Assembly (NCBI GenBank): GCA_904063045.1
Contig: CAJFCJ010000071.1
Coordinates: 1-30,883, forward strand
DNA from: Dimorphilus gyrociliatus
Lineage: Eukaryota; Annelida; Polychaeta; Dinophilidae
Length of the DNA stretch: 30,883 nt
Direction of reading: 5' to 3'
Part shown: positions 20,206 to 30,883 of the stretch, in pieces
Layout: each line of letters begins with the position of its first letter
Numbering within the stretch: the stretch's first letter is position 1
Notes under the pieces: model-generated
The model's database searches: none
Told to the model about the DNA's origin: nothing
Seen by the model: the letters and a program-made list of their open reading frames with translations, nothing else
Made by a program: the position numbers and the translations under genes

Positions 20206-23200
20206 TTAAAGTTTGCCTTTAAGTAAATTGAAAAACTTTCCTTTCCTATTTAGCAATTGCTGTTTAGTTCCCATTTCCGCTACCCTGCCTTGATCCATAA
20301 CAATAATTCTATCACAATGCATTATTGTATTTAATCTATGAGCTATTGTTATCGTTGTAGTATTCTCATCAAATTCAGATTTCAAGATATTTTGAATATA
20401 TTCATCAGTTTCTACATCAACGTTTGCAGTTGCTTCATCAATGATTATTAAAAATGACTTTTTCAATAAGGCTCTTGCCAAACAAACTAGCTGTCTTTCT
20501 CCTGTGCTCAAATTCTGTCCTCCTTCTGTGATAGTTGAATTCAATTGATGAGTACTATCTCTTACTTTTTTAAATAATTGAGTTTTATGAAGACTTTTCC
20601 AAATTTCATCATCAGTATAAAGGTTTAATGGATCTAAATTCGATCGAAATGTCCCTGAGAATAATATTGGGTCTTGGGGAATTACTGATATAGCTGATCT
20701 GGCTTTATTAAGACTGACACTTCTGAGAATATCAACATTGTCAAGTAGAATTGTTCCTTTAACATGAGCAATTCGTAAGAGTGTTGAAATAAGAGAGCTT
20801 TTACCAGAACCAGTTCGCCCAACAACACCTATCTAGAGTAAAATAAATTTAATACAGTAATGAGTAGATGAGTAGTGTAAAACCTTTTCTCCAGATCTAA
20901 TTGACAAATTTATAAAAGATAGAGCATTAGGTAAATCTTCATCATACTTCATTGACACATCAATCAGTTCTAAATTTCCATTAGATGGCCAATGTGTAGA
21001 TTGTAAAAACTTTGAATTACTACCCATTTCCTCAGATCTAAGATAACTATACTCTTTAATACGATCAACTGATGTCATCTGAAAGCAGGTTGAAAAAATT
21101 AACTGAATACTGACAATAAAAAAGAGACATAGTCTTACAATTCCATCAACACTTGTAAATGTTTTTAAAGCCATAGTCAATCCATTCATTAAATTTGTAA
21201 TGTAAAGTATAGCCAAGGTAATGATAAAAGCTGTTTCATGATTTGAAAAGTATACACAAGCACAACTTGTAATTAATTGAGTTAGAAAAATCCAAATAAA
21301 GAATATTCTTCCCAGAAGTAGATTATAGGCTTGTAAAATAAAGAAATGGTGTAAATTTCTATCATAAACTTGATAAAATTTAACCATTAATTGAGTTTGC
21401 TTGTTGAAACATCTGATTGTTGTTAATCCTGTAATAGAACTTTCCAGCATTTCATAGATAGGACTGGATGTTAGACAGTCAAATCTCTGTAATTTACTTG
21501 AATAGGGTATCATTTTGATCATTGTGAAATAGATTGCTATAAACATCAATAATAGTGGAACCAATACAATATAAACATTGTAGGCAACCAATGCAAATGA
21601 AAAGATCATTCCACCCGTAAAAGTGATTATTAATTCCAAATGTATATGCAAAAATGAATCTATTGATCCCAAATCTCTAGAAAACCTATTTAAAATTCTT
21701 CCTTTTGAGTTTGTGTTGAAGAATCTCATACCAACTGATAATACTTTTGTAAACATTTCATTGTGTAGATTTATAGAGCATAAACAGATGTTTATGTAGA
21801 AAAGTAATAGTCTTAAAATATCCAAAATAACCATAAAGAATAGAATGATGGCAATTTCATAAAAAAGCACTGTTGACCATAAATTCACAGCAAAATCCTT
21901 CACCTTCTTATCAAAGTAAACTTTCATGCTAAATGTTATACTAAACAAGACCAATGAAAAACAAAATAGTAATGGGCTACCACTTTGAAAATAGGCTTTA
22001 TAAGTTTTCCAACTTGACATTCCATCATTAGATTCTTCTTCTTTCTCTTCTATTTTGCTCTTGATAACATTTCCATTAAATGTTGTTTTTTCATTATTTA
22101 CTTTTTCCATATCTGGAGAAGATATGTGAATCTTCTCCATTTGCTTCAGTTTACCATTTTCCAAAGAATAAACTATGTTGGCCATTTTCAAAAAGGAAAT
22201 TTGATGAGATACAAGTATCACAATCTTCTCTTTCAAATAATCAAGTATACAATTTTTCATTATTTGCTTTCCAACTGTTCTGTCTAAGGCACTCAGCGGA
22301 TCATCCAGTAAATAAATATCAGCATCTCTGTAAACAGCTCTGGCCAGTGATACTCTTGACCTTTGACCCCCACTGAGCATGAATCCTTTCTCTCCAACCA
22401 TTGTTTTATCGCCGTCTGGAAAGTTTTCTAAATCCTTTGTTGAGAAATCAATAATTAAATAGAAAAAAAAATAAAGAAACTGGCATCTAAATACTTGTTC
22501 AAGGGAACATATATGTAAAATTTTCCTATATTTTGCTAAATCAAACTCATCTCCAAAGATGATATTATCAAAAATTGATCCATTAAATATCCAAGGATCT
22601 TGGGGCATGTAAGATTTTCTCAATGGAATTTTCATAAATCCGCTTATAGGCTTTAATTCATTGAGTAAAGTCATCATTAATGTAGTTTTACCAGAACCAA
22701 CTTTTCCATACAATCCTATTAAAGATGGAGATTTAATAGATAAGTTGATGTCTTTTAAAATAGACTTTAAAGGGGCAACCTTAAGGGAAAGAAACCAGGT
22801 GAGTAGTATAGATTTAAAAAAGAAACTTGAAATCCTTACCTTCCAATTGAAAATAATATTATGCAATTGGTAGGATTTTAGAGCATTATCACCATCTTTA
22901 CCACTTGGAATTGTTGTTTCTTTGTCTTTTAAGAGTAGTACTTCCTGAAAGATTGAGAGAGGTTAAAGGTCAACGGTTGATTACTTTTATACATTGTTTA
23001 CTTCAATTCTTTGTATGGCAACAAAGTATTCTTTTATTGAAAATACAAAATTAGGTACGTGAAAAAAAATATCTGTTTCCAACAGGAGAATAAGACTAAG
23101 TAATCTCATAACTGAATGAGTAGTATTCAGGCTTTCCTGTGCTGTTAATTTTATGACAAAAATTGAACAGATGATTGGTATTTTACAACCAATTGAAGCA

Positions 23201-24341
23201 AATAATCTAACAGAAATAGTATACAAAAATGATTTGAAAAGTTCTAAGATTTCATTCTGTCTTAGAAGACCAATCATTTTGCCAAAATATTTTTCCCAAG
23301 CTTGCATTTTTATAGTTTCTATCCCAGTTAAAATTTCATTCATAAATTCTATCCTTTTATCACTTTTAGAAGCAATTTTGGAACGCAGTTCACCTTGATT
23401 GTACCCCATAAATGATTGAAAGACCACAATGCTGACAACTGTAATAAAGCAAGTAAACCCTGCAATATAGCCGTAAAAAATGCCGATTAGTATTGATGTT
23501 AAAAGTATGGAAAATATTGATCCGCATGCTACAGAAAAATAGGTAAAAGTATATGGTATTTTCTCAAGGTCAGTTGAGAAAATTGAAAGAATTCTTCCTC
23601 TGCCTCCCTGTTCTTCATCTTCTTCCCCACTGGAGTTTTGTAAACTTTCATAATCTGCATTCAAAACTTTTTCAAAAATACAACAGCCAAGTGCAGATTT
23701 TATACCAGCTCCACATTTCATTAGACAAATTACTGTATAATTTCTTAAAACAGTTTCCATCAAGAAATTCAAAGATAATATTGTCAAGACTACATAAGTT
23801 TTTCCTGTAACTGTTGTTGATAGATCGCGTGATAAATTTTCTATTAAGAATGGAGCAGAAAATTTTATTGCTAACTAGAAAAAATACTTTACTTGAATAT
23901 GGCGACAAGTTTGAATAAATTGAATATACAAACAATTAATAATCTCAAAAGTACTAAAAGACAATTTGTTCCTTTAGTTAGTAGGATAGATATCTTGAAT
24001 AAAGAAATTTTTCTACTCTTTGAATTCAATAGTTGTTTATCAATATATCTATTTTTTTTTAAAAAAACAAATACCAACAAAGCAAACACTTTATCAAACT
24101 TATATAACTTACTGCTTTACTTGACTATGCCAGTTTTTTGAGGAAAGTGTTTCTAATTTTTCATAGTTGTCTAGTCTATTTATCCAATCTTCATCTCTTA
24201 TTAGATAATATACCCAGCTGTTGTTTTTAAGTTCCTTAATGAAAAATTTTGTTTAAACACAATTAAAAAAAGTGTGATACTTTACAATATAAATATTCTT
24301 GAAAAAATTGATGCAGATCTTTCAGGATGTGGAGTCGTCAT
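20206..24341 (-). CDS. ABCC4-like (MRP-type) ABC transporter, nine exons, 1218 aa
   Basis: Exons 24341-24286, 24217-24113, 24048-23934, 23874-23002, 22944-22840, 22779-22495, 22434-21139, 21078-20884 and 20832-20206 sum to 3657 nt in one open frame. Order: short N terminus with FSRIF, TMD1 (exon 4 has WEKYFGKMIGLLR and an IETIKMQAWE coupling helix), NBD1 with Walker A GKVGSGKT, signature LSGGQRSR, Walker B IYLLDDP and H-loop SH, a short acidic linker, TMD2 (FFNTNSKGRILNRFSRDLG, TTIRCF), then NBD2 with Walker A GRTGSGKSS, signature LSTGERQ, Walker B LIIIDEATANVD and H-loop AHR. No TMD0, as in ABCC4. It would export organic anions or conjugates at the plasma membrane using ATP. All catalytic motifs are intact; probably functional. 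Confidence 0.9.
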
Positions 24342-25530
24342 CTTCTGTTTGAACACATGGGTTGTAATCATATATATCTGAATATATTAATCTCAGCCCA
24401 TGGCTCTCCTCTCTCTTCACCTGACACACTCGTTAGTTTTTCAGCCAAGAGAGCGTTGTGTTGAAATTATTCCGATTTATGATGCAGGTGGACGGGGCCC
24501 TGTTGAAAGGTTGGGGCTATTAAAAAAGGTTTTATTGAATACTCAATACATTATATTGAAAGTTTAATATAATTCTTTAGATGAATATTATTTTTTTGCC
24601 ACTACTGTGGAGAAACTAGATGTTCTATTTGAACCACTCCTTTGGTGTATTATAAAAAGAGTAGTATCAACAACTACAGTTTTGTTAAGAATGAAATTCA
24701 TATGATCTCTATACACTTACATATGTCAGGTGTATTCTACAATAGATAAGTAGTATTGAAACAGTATTGTAATGTGTAATTTACTATTCAACAGTATTGT
24801 ATACACAATACTCTTACCTATAACATCCATATGCTTCCTTTGCATATACTGATGCTAAATTTAGTAACTGAGTCAATTGATTATTATTCTTTATATTTTC
24901 TAGGATTTGAAAGACTTTTTTTTCAGGGTTAGGCAGCAGTTTCTAATTAATATCTTTCAACTGTAAATATTCTATTTGTATGCTTAACAATTGTTGCTAC
25001 TCAGGAATGGTCTTAAAGGAACAATTGTGAACCATGTGGAAAAAGATGGAAAGATAAGCTCAGTGAATCAGTATATTAAACTTTTCAATCATTTATCAAC
25101 TCAAAGTTTTCTTTGATTTCATTCAAAACACCACATTTAAATTGAACATGCTTTAACAATATTGGTGATGAGCGGCAGTATGAACACTGGGTATGTTGAG
25201 CTGTGTCTGACCATTGCCCTATAAAAGGCATAGCCGAGACTGCATGAATTCACAGTTAAATAAAATTTAGATGGATTGCTATTGTACTGCTCTTACTGGA
25301 AAAATCTATGCGTTTGCAAGTTTTAACAATACTGGTTCTACTCGAACCTTTTAAACAAATGTTTAAAATAAAATGGTTTATTCACAATAATAATACTTAA
25401 GCAAGTAACAATATGAGAGTTCAATAGCAGAGTAGATAGTTTGTAATAGCAGGTTGCCAAATTACCAAACTGTATAAGTTGCATAAAATAATAGAGTTCA
25501 AGCATGTAGAATATAACCAAAGTTGTACAA
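24342..25530. other. ABC transporter 5' flank and possible LTR remnants; no gene
   Basis: Includes the minus-strand promoter side of the ABC gene (24342 to about 24480). A plus-strand TATAAAAG at 25220-25227 is followed by GCATGAATTCACAGTT and could be a core promoter of a retroelement. 25338-25530 may be LTR sequence of the element whose polypurine tract is at 25533, but I could not find both LTR ends. Confidence 0.3.
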
Positions 25531-25532
25531 CT

Positions 25533-25548
25533 TCCCCCTTCCTTGTGA
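25533..25548 (-). other. Candidate polypurine tract of an LTR retroelement
   Basis: On the minus strand this reads CAAGGAAGGGGGAAG and is followed by TTGTACAACTT, a plausible LTR start. It lies 12 bases after the stop of the membrane-protein ORF, where the 3' polypurine tract of an env-bearing LTR element belongs. Confidence 0.5.
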
Positions 25549-25560
25549 AAATGAGTCCCT

Positions 25561-27250
25561 TCATCTTGATTTAATGAGAATTACAGGTGGCTGTTTGTCT
25601 TCATTAGTTTGATGTTGAGTAGAGCTACAACTTTGTTTCATTTGTTTTGGGTTTCCAGGAGAATTATCTGTGCTCTCACTTGGGGCAGCAGTTTCTTCTC
25701 TTTGTGTTCTTCTTCTGGTAATACAATTGAAAAAGATGATACATACCATTGAAACAACAATACTCAAACAAATATTTTGTATGATAACATAAAGTGTTTT
25801 CCCAGGTTTATAGTACCAACTATGAAAAAACTGCTTAATTCCAGATAGATTGAGTACAATGCCATTTTTCTCTGCAACAGTGACCATATTATCATACCTT
25901 GCCTGCTTCTATTCCATTGAAATGACAACTTGTTTAATTTTTGAGTGTTGGTATGCAATATTCTTCTTTACGCCATGGTGGAGTAGGTCAGCTAATCTGG
26001 CAATTTCAATTTTTGGTTCAGAAAGGTGATTGTGGATATTTAACTGCACAGATTTTGCAGACACAGTGTGAAATCTGCATCCTCTTTCTGAATAATATAC
26101 ACATGTTTTATCTTTCATCAGTTGGTTTCTTATAGGATTTAATGGATTGTGAGTTGTTTTATAGAATAACTTGTTAGACTCATTATAGGTAATCTCTTGC
26201 AGATTGACCTGCTGTAAAACATGAGTAACTGGTTCCACTTGAAAAAGCAGGTTGTTCATGGTGACAAGTAAAAATTGAGAACATTTGTTATTCTTTTTTA
26301 TCATGCTTAAGTCACAAACCTCTTCTGTTGAATCTATTGGTGAACATTGTTCAATTATTGCTAGTTCTCCCATCTGACTACTGTGCATTCCCAACTTGTT
26401 CATTAACACTGTGGTCAATTGAGGATCCAAATTTACCAGTAATGCCATCATCCTGCTTCTTTGAACAAATTGATTGCAGAGAAGACTTGACAGCTGTTGA
26501 GTAATTTTTTTTTAAATCCTTAAAATTTGAATCAATACCATGTAGCAAGGTAGATGTTTGGGCAGCTTCTCTCATTTCCAGTGGGAATTTATGGTATGGG
26601 TTTTTACTTATATTATGTTTCAGTTTTGCTTCCTTCTTCATCTGCTTTTTAGCCATTCACATGTGTAAAGTAAAATAGATTCCTTCATGGGTAATCTTAA
26701 ATTCTCTGGCTGGTGGTCCTTTATACCATATGCCCAATGTTGTTAATACCTTCTTTTTGATTCTTTTCTCACTGTATACATATTTTGAAATCATAACAGA
26801 TTGTCTTGTTGCCCTTGTCCAATTGACTGCTTGCAGCATTTCTTGGATATAATAATTATCCAGCTCCCAGTAAGATGGACTAATGGGTTGTTGTAGATGA
26901 TATGTCACAACTTCCTTGAGTGTGCCTTTAGTTCTCATTAGTTTATACTTTGTGTTTGTTTCTCAATACCATTCATTAAGACTTGGTAAGGGGTTGTTTC
27001 GCTTGTATAGTATAATTTGTTCCTTAACTTTATTGGGATAGTTTAATAGTTGTTTTTCTTCATTTTTTCCAATCTTTTGATATTGTAGCAAATTGTATAG
27101 GTGTTCATTGCCTGTTTCCTGTATTAAACTCTGTTCCTCCAGTGGTACTAGTACTTTTGTTCCAGGGCCACCAATTCCATCAATGAATTTGTCTTGATAA
27201 GTGATGTCCAGAATAGAATACCCTGGACAAGAATGAATATGGTAGAAAAC
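25561..27250 (-). pseudogene. Decayed membrane-protein ORF in env position of an LTR retroelement
   Basis: A single frame can be followed from about 27250 across TGA 26963-26965 and TGA 26657-26659. It shifts by one base near 26450 and continues across TAG 25909-25911 to the stop at 25561. The C terminus has one transmembrane segment (about 25800-25735) followed by Arg-rich RRR and a polar tail; the ectodomain has scattered cysteines and an amphipathic stretch rich in Asn, Gln and Lys. Single-pass architecture, position after a colinear gypsy RNase H, and a polypurine tract right after it point to env, but I recognise no specific env family. Its N terminus is cut by the tandem repeat at 27245. 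At least three stops and a frameshift: not functional. Confidence 0.5.
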
Positions 27251-27360
27251 AGCCAGGATTGAAAACGGCCAGAGTTTAAAATGGCCAGAGCTTAGTTGAA
27301 AATGGCCAGAGCTATGATTGAAAATGGCCAGAGGTCTGATTGAAAATGGCCAAAGACCTA
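27245..27360 (+). repeat. Six degenerate tandem units around GAAAATGGCCAGAG
   Basis: Units of 16-22 bases begin near 27245, 27261, 27278, 27298, 27320 and 27342, each with GAAAA(T/C)GGCCA(G/A)AG. The array lies exactly between the env-like ORF and the 3' side of MULE 4, so it is probably a subterminal repeat of that transposon. Confidence 0.7.
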
Positions 27361-27440
27361 GTTTTATATAAAAAATTATAATTATAAATAAATAATAATA
27401 TTGATTATTCTAAATGATAAGAATAGTTTGAAGATATATA

Positions 27441-27446
27441 TTTATT
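27441..27446 (-). terminator. AATAAA poly(A) signal of MULE transposase 4
   Basis: On the minus strand AATAAA lies about 80 bases after the transposase stop at 27527. Confidence 0.45.
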
Positions 27447-27526
27447 GAAAATGAAACAACATTAAAACAAATATAAAAAAGAGAAACTACTAAAAGTAAC
27501 AACTTGAACTAAAAACTGTAGCATAT

Positions 27527-29538
27527 CTAATGTGAAAAATATATTTTTGAACAATTTTCCAAAATCTGAGCTGCTGTTATTTCACCATTTTTAAATTTCT
27601 CCCAAGTATCAAATATTTCTTTTTGGACATTTAAATAGATTTTTTTCTGTAATCTCTTCAATTTCTTTTCAGAAAGCAGCTGTTGATAAATTGAAATGAG
27701 ATCAGCCTCTCTTTTCAGCTCATCTATCAGATTGTAAAAAGATTTGGAATTGCCCATATTTATATTCAATCTATTGTGGAATCCCTCAACATCATTATTT
27801 GTTCTGATAGGACATTCATATGCTGACCAAGATGATGGTGTCCACAGACTATCTTCAATCCAAGTAGCCTCAATATAAGTAACAAGATCCTCCAATTTCT
27901 GGATTGCTTTCAAATGTTGCTTTATTTTATGAAATTCATTTGGAATAACATCAGTAGGTAAGAATGGTAATGCCAATAGCTTTTTCATTTCAGTCCATTG
28001 TCCAGTATGGCTTTTATATTCAGCAGAATAACCCAATTCCTACAAAATCCAAAAGAAAATTAGTTTTTTAAGAAAATATTAAACACAAAAAAATTATGCA
28101 CTTGAATCTTTCTGAAAACTGCCTGAGTCCAGTGAAAGAGACAGCCTTTTACTTCAGCATCTGGATAATGCTTTTGTAAATTCTTCCAAACTGCTCTTTC
28201 AAAATCTACCAATATTTTCTTTGGTGATTTGTCAGGAATCAATTTTTTTACAGCCTGAAGAAATATTTGTAGACTTTTTTCAAAATAGTATTTAAAGTAT
28301 ACCTTAAATAAAAGAGAATAACAGACTTTCTTTTTTGATGATGTCATTGCAAAAAGAAGAGGAACTTATTTAAGCACACCATCTTTTTTCAGGAATGAGT
28401 GAATGGAAAACAGCTGTTTGAAGGGAGGATTTACAACTTTGAAAGTTCCATCTAAAAACCACATCTTAGCAGAAGATAACAGTTGCATTTGGTGATGAGT
28501 TCCAAAAATTATTATTCTTTCATCTTTTTTCTGAATATCCTCTCTGAAAAATCCATTTGGAATAAATGTAAAATTTAGCAGAAAAGCTATTGATTCTGGT
28601 TCCTTTGGTCTATTTTTCCTCCTTTGATAGTTAACAATTGCTTTTGATGTAGATATTTTTGGAAAATTAGACACATTTTCATTTTGCAGATATGAGTCTT
28701 CTACTATTCTTTTGCTGCTTACATTTAAATCCTTATTTGCTTTTTCTCTTATATTGATTTTCATTTCTATGATTTTTTCCAAATTTGGTGCTGGAGGATG
28801 AATGTGTTGTTTGGAGCCTGTTTGGCAATTACCCTTATATTCATTTATACTTCCAGGACACTTTTTGTTTTTATTTCTCACTCTGCATTTCCATATTCTG
28901 AAGTGCTCTCCATGTCCTTTTATTGTATATGAAAAGCCATTGTGAATCATTAATGATTTTCCTTTTTGGCTTCCATTCTTGAAAATTTTAAATGCTCCAT
29001 CATCATCTAAATTTGCTTCATCCATTTTGTCTTCAAAAGAGCTTTCTATATGATTTTGGGCATTAAATCCATTAATAACATCTTCTTGTACTATATCAGT
29101 TGTCATACATGCCTCTTCATGATCAACTTCCATCATATTTTCATTCTCCAGAGCAGAATTTAGGATTTCACAATGACTTGTTTGTATTTCTTCTTCCAAT
29201 TGAAATGCAGTAACAACATCTTCTGTCATACTCTCTTCTCTCATTATTTTATCAGAAGGGCAAACTTGGTTGTCCACCTCCATTGCAGTGTTTTTTTCAA
29301 CTTCTGGTTGTTGAAAGAGAATGGAGATGTCATCATGTTTGTTCAAAACAACTTTTAATTGATGTTTGTTGATTGTTGTGCACATTGAGCAAAAACCATC
29401 TAAAACACAACTTTTAAAAGTTTAAAAAAACTAATCAAGTCTTAAACATTTCAAGTGAAATATTTTCTTGCATAGACTGCATATGCATTCATATTTTTTA
29501 TATATTTTTGTTTGGCAAGAATAGCAAGAAGGAGCCAT
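27527..29538 (-). CDS. MULE-type transposase 4: PHD-like finger, FLYWCH finger, full DDE domain; one in-frame TAA
   Basis: Exons: to 29448, 29399-28303, 28254-28102 and 28039-27527 (introns 48, 48 and 62 nt). The start is taken at ATG 29538, but the frame is open up to about 29690 and may begin earlier. Order: PHD-like finger CYSC..CICSLC..H..C..CSMC, an acidic linker, FLYWCH (FSYTIKG..IWKC..CPG..HIHPP), FLDGTFK (first D), ILVDFERAV (second D), CLFHWTQAVFRKIQ, and NNDVEGFHNRLN (E). The DDE triad and C..H motif are all present. TAA at 28366-28368 interrupts the conserved KQVPL block exactly at the Gln; the frame resumes with VPLLFAM. Except for that codon the protein is intact, so it is a recently dead or read-through transposase. 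Confidence 0.8.
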
Positions 29539-29699
29539 TTTGAAAGTGGTCTCATATAAAGTAGAACTTTCTGTGGAAATGCAATCAAAAATTTTCTCCT
29601 CCTTGATTCTTCCATGAATTAGCTCTTCAAATGTTACTTTCCTTAGGGGTGTATATTCTTCTAATCTTGTTGTGCACTTTGGAATTATAATATAAAGAA

Positions 29700-30214
29700 T
29701 TATAATATACAGACTTTAGATAGATCTTATTTTAAAGGAATTAGAATAGTGAAATATTAGAAAAAACCACTTTTTGATGGAATTAATAACCCAAACCTAA
29801 GAAAGACCTTATTTAGTGGAATTAGATGCTTTGAATTCTGGAAAGGCTTTTAGTTCGCACAAAGTATAATTCTCTAAACAAAACAGATGTTGCCATGGTG
29901 GTATAAACAATGGAACAAAGAACAGGAAAAAATGCATGTCAAAATTATTACATCTTATTCAATAACAGATGCTGAAAACTAAGGCTTGTTTTCAAAGTAC
30001 CACATGCATAACCTATATGATATAACTGTTTTTCATACCTTTGTTGTATGTTCATTGTAAGATTGTTACATTTCAACTTGCGTTCCTTTGAACAATTGAA
30101 CCCAAGCTTTGGTAAATGTATAAAAGGAAATGCATTTCCTCAGTTCGTCAGTTCAGTTTTAACTGTTAGCTAGTTGTTTAAACTTGCTTGTTTAAAACTA
30201 AAACTCATTATACT
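29700..30214. other. No gene; TATAAAAG with initiator-like motif
   Basis: AT-rich. TATAAAAG at 30119-30126 is followed at about 30 bases by TCAGTT repeats, which looks like a core promoter or LTR start in plus orientation. No paired LTR or target-site duplication found. Confidence 0.3.
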
Positions 30215-30400
30215 CAATACATACTCTTTGCACGAAATACTGGTGGTTCATTGGTTAATTTTTGCCGGAATTGCATTCGTTGAGACTACCTGTGGGATGA
30301 ACTTGAAAGGTTCTTTTTGGACCAGTACTTTGGTTTATTGGTAAATGATTGGTGAGGACGAATTCAATCATAACAAACTCAAGGTTCCTACAATTACCAT
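30215..30400 (+). repeat. Dispersed repeat A, copy 4 (MULE-like coding remnant)
   Basis: Aligns with the reverse complement of 18291-18484 and 8688-8864. The plus frame contains DYLWDELERFFLDQYFG, then LLVNDW followed by TGA, and SYNYHKTLYT after a further TAA. Orientation is opposite to copies 1 and 3. It ends just before the interrupted gypsy frame. Confidence 0.7.
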
Positions 30401-30442
30401 AAAACACTGTACACTTGTTAAAGCATATGCTCTATTTTTTTG

Positions 30443-30883
30443 TTATGTCACATAGTTAATTGTAAATTTTAAATCCATTAAAGCCATGATCCATTTTGCT
30501 GTGCTGACATTCAATTTGTTTTGCTTGAATGTTTGTGCTAGACTCTGATGGTCAGTATATAAAAAGAATGGCTTGTCTTGAAGGTAATGTAAAAATTTCT
30601 TTACAACCCAGTAAACACCAAATGCTTCCTTTTGATAGGCTGCATATTTCATTTGATTATTGTTGAATTGTTTTGAAGCATAGGCAATGGGTTTCATTGT
30701 TTTCTTCCCATTCTCATCTACATAAACTTGTTCAAGAACTCCTCCTACAGCTACATTTGATGCATCTGTTGTTAAGTGAAAATCTTTAGCAAAATCAGGT
30801 AGTTGTAATACAGGAGGGTTAACTACTGCATCTCTCAATTTGAAAAATGATTGCTTGGCTTCCTCAGTCCATTGCAATTTATC
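30443..30883 (-). pseudogene. Ty3/gypsy polyprotein fragment: RNase H domain, cut by the window edge
   Basis: Reading from the window end inwards: WTEEAKQSFFKLRDA, LTTDASNVAVGGVLEQ (first Asp), PIAYASKQFN, KEAFGVYWVVKKFLHYL (Glu) and LYTDHQSLAQTF (Asp), the RNase H of Ty3/gypsy elements, which removes the RNA strand during reverse transcription. It breaks off after INYV, where intact elements go on with PGKxNxxADALSR and integrase. The reverse transcriptase would lie beyond the window. Same strand and correct order for the env-like ORF at 25.6-27.2 kb. Confidence 0.85.

Noticed and set aside
23875-23933. An 18- or 32-nt ultrashort intron in the ABC gene (GTAAAG..CTAG or GTCGCC..CTAG)
   Set aside because: A 59-nt intron from 23933 keeps phase and aligns better with ABCC4-type TMD1; the 18-nt version breaks the frame.
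22080-24141. Several plus-strand frames of 67-98 codons opposite the ABC transporter
   Set aside because: Antisense shadows of the transporter exons.
30119-30400. Repeat A as an LTR (TATAAAAG, initiator, leader with ATG)
   Set aside because: The copies at 8.7 and 18.3 kb read as MULE-like protein in another frame and copy 3 joins the catalytic-Glu block; no paired LTR or duplication was found. The TATA motif alone is not enough.
1-30883. Whole-genome reassignment of TAA/TAG to Gln
   Set aside because: The ABC transporter and the LRR protein use only CAA/CAG for Gln and have no internal TAA/TAG, and several relics also carry TGA. Kept only as a locus-level question.
1-30883. tRNA, rRNA and CRISPR arrays
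   Set aside because: None seen on either strand by eye.

Overview
The window is nuclear DNA from an invertebrate animal with a very AT-rich genome and short introns. Animal-type genes support this: a DEG/ENaC channel, an LGR-type GPCR, an ABCC4-like transporter and PAN/apple domains. Introns are mostly 48-65 nt with GT..AG ends and T-rich 3' ends. I cannot name the species; mites, rotifers and similar small-bodied invertebrates would fit.

Left end (1-1.3 kb): a compact TATA-driven IAP-type RING-finger ORF and an unrelated 139-codon ORF. Both keep their frame across in-frame TAA/TAG codons. Next come a PAN/apple-repeat gene (minus, 1.35-2.03 kb) and a truncated PHD-FLYWCH-MULE transposase (minus, 2.15-3.3 kb) with a short tandem repeat upstream of it. 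A plus-strand multi-exon gene of unknown, internally repeated helical protein (3.93-5.85 kb) is followed by a single-exon 586-aa leucine-rich-repeat protein (5.99-7.75 kb).

Middle (8.4-20 kb): relics and receptors. There are fragments of MULE-type elements, four copies of a dispersed repeat shared with the right end, an LGR-like 7TM region without its ectodomain, a four-exon secreted protein, a degenerin/ENaC gene missing its central ectodomain, a dead Tc1/mariner copy and a second Cys-containing extracellular-type gene interrupted by TAA and TAG.

Right half (20.2-30.9 kb): a complete nine-exon, 1218-aa ABCC4-like transporter (minus), then a nested transposon block. A Ty3/gypsy RNase H fragment at the right edge and a decayed membrane-protein ORF in the env position (followed by a polypurine tract) lie on the same strand in the order expected of one env-bearing LTR element. 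A nearly complete PHD-FLYWCH-MULE transposase and another repeat copy sit between them.

The host genes look independent of each other; nothing suggests an operon. What unifies the window is repeated MULE invasion and decay. The most unusual signal is the number of in-frame TAA/TAG codons at glutamine-compatible positions in reading frames that otherwise stay intact, set against the ABC transporter, which has none in its 1218 sense codons.
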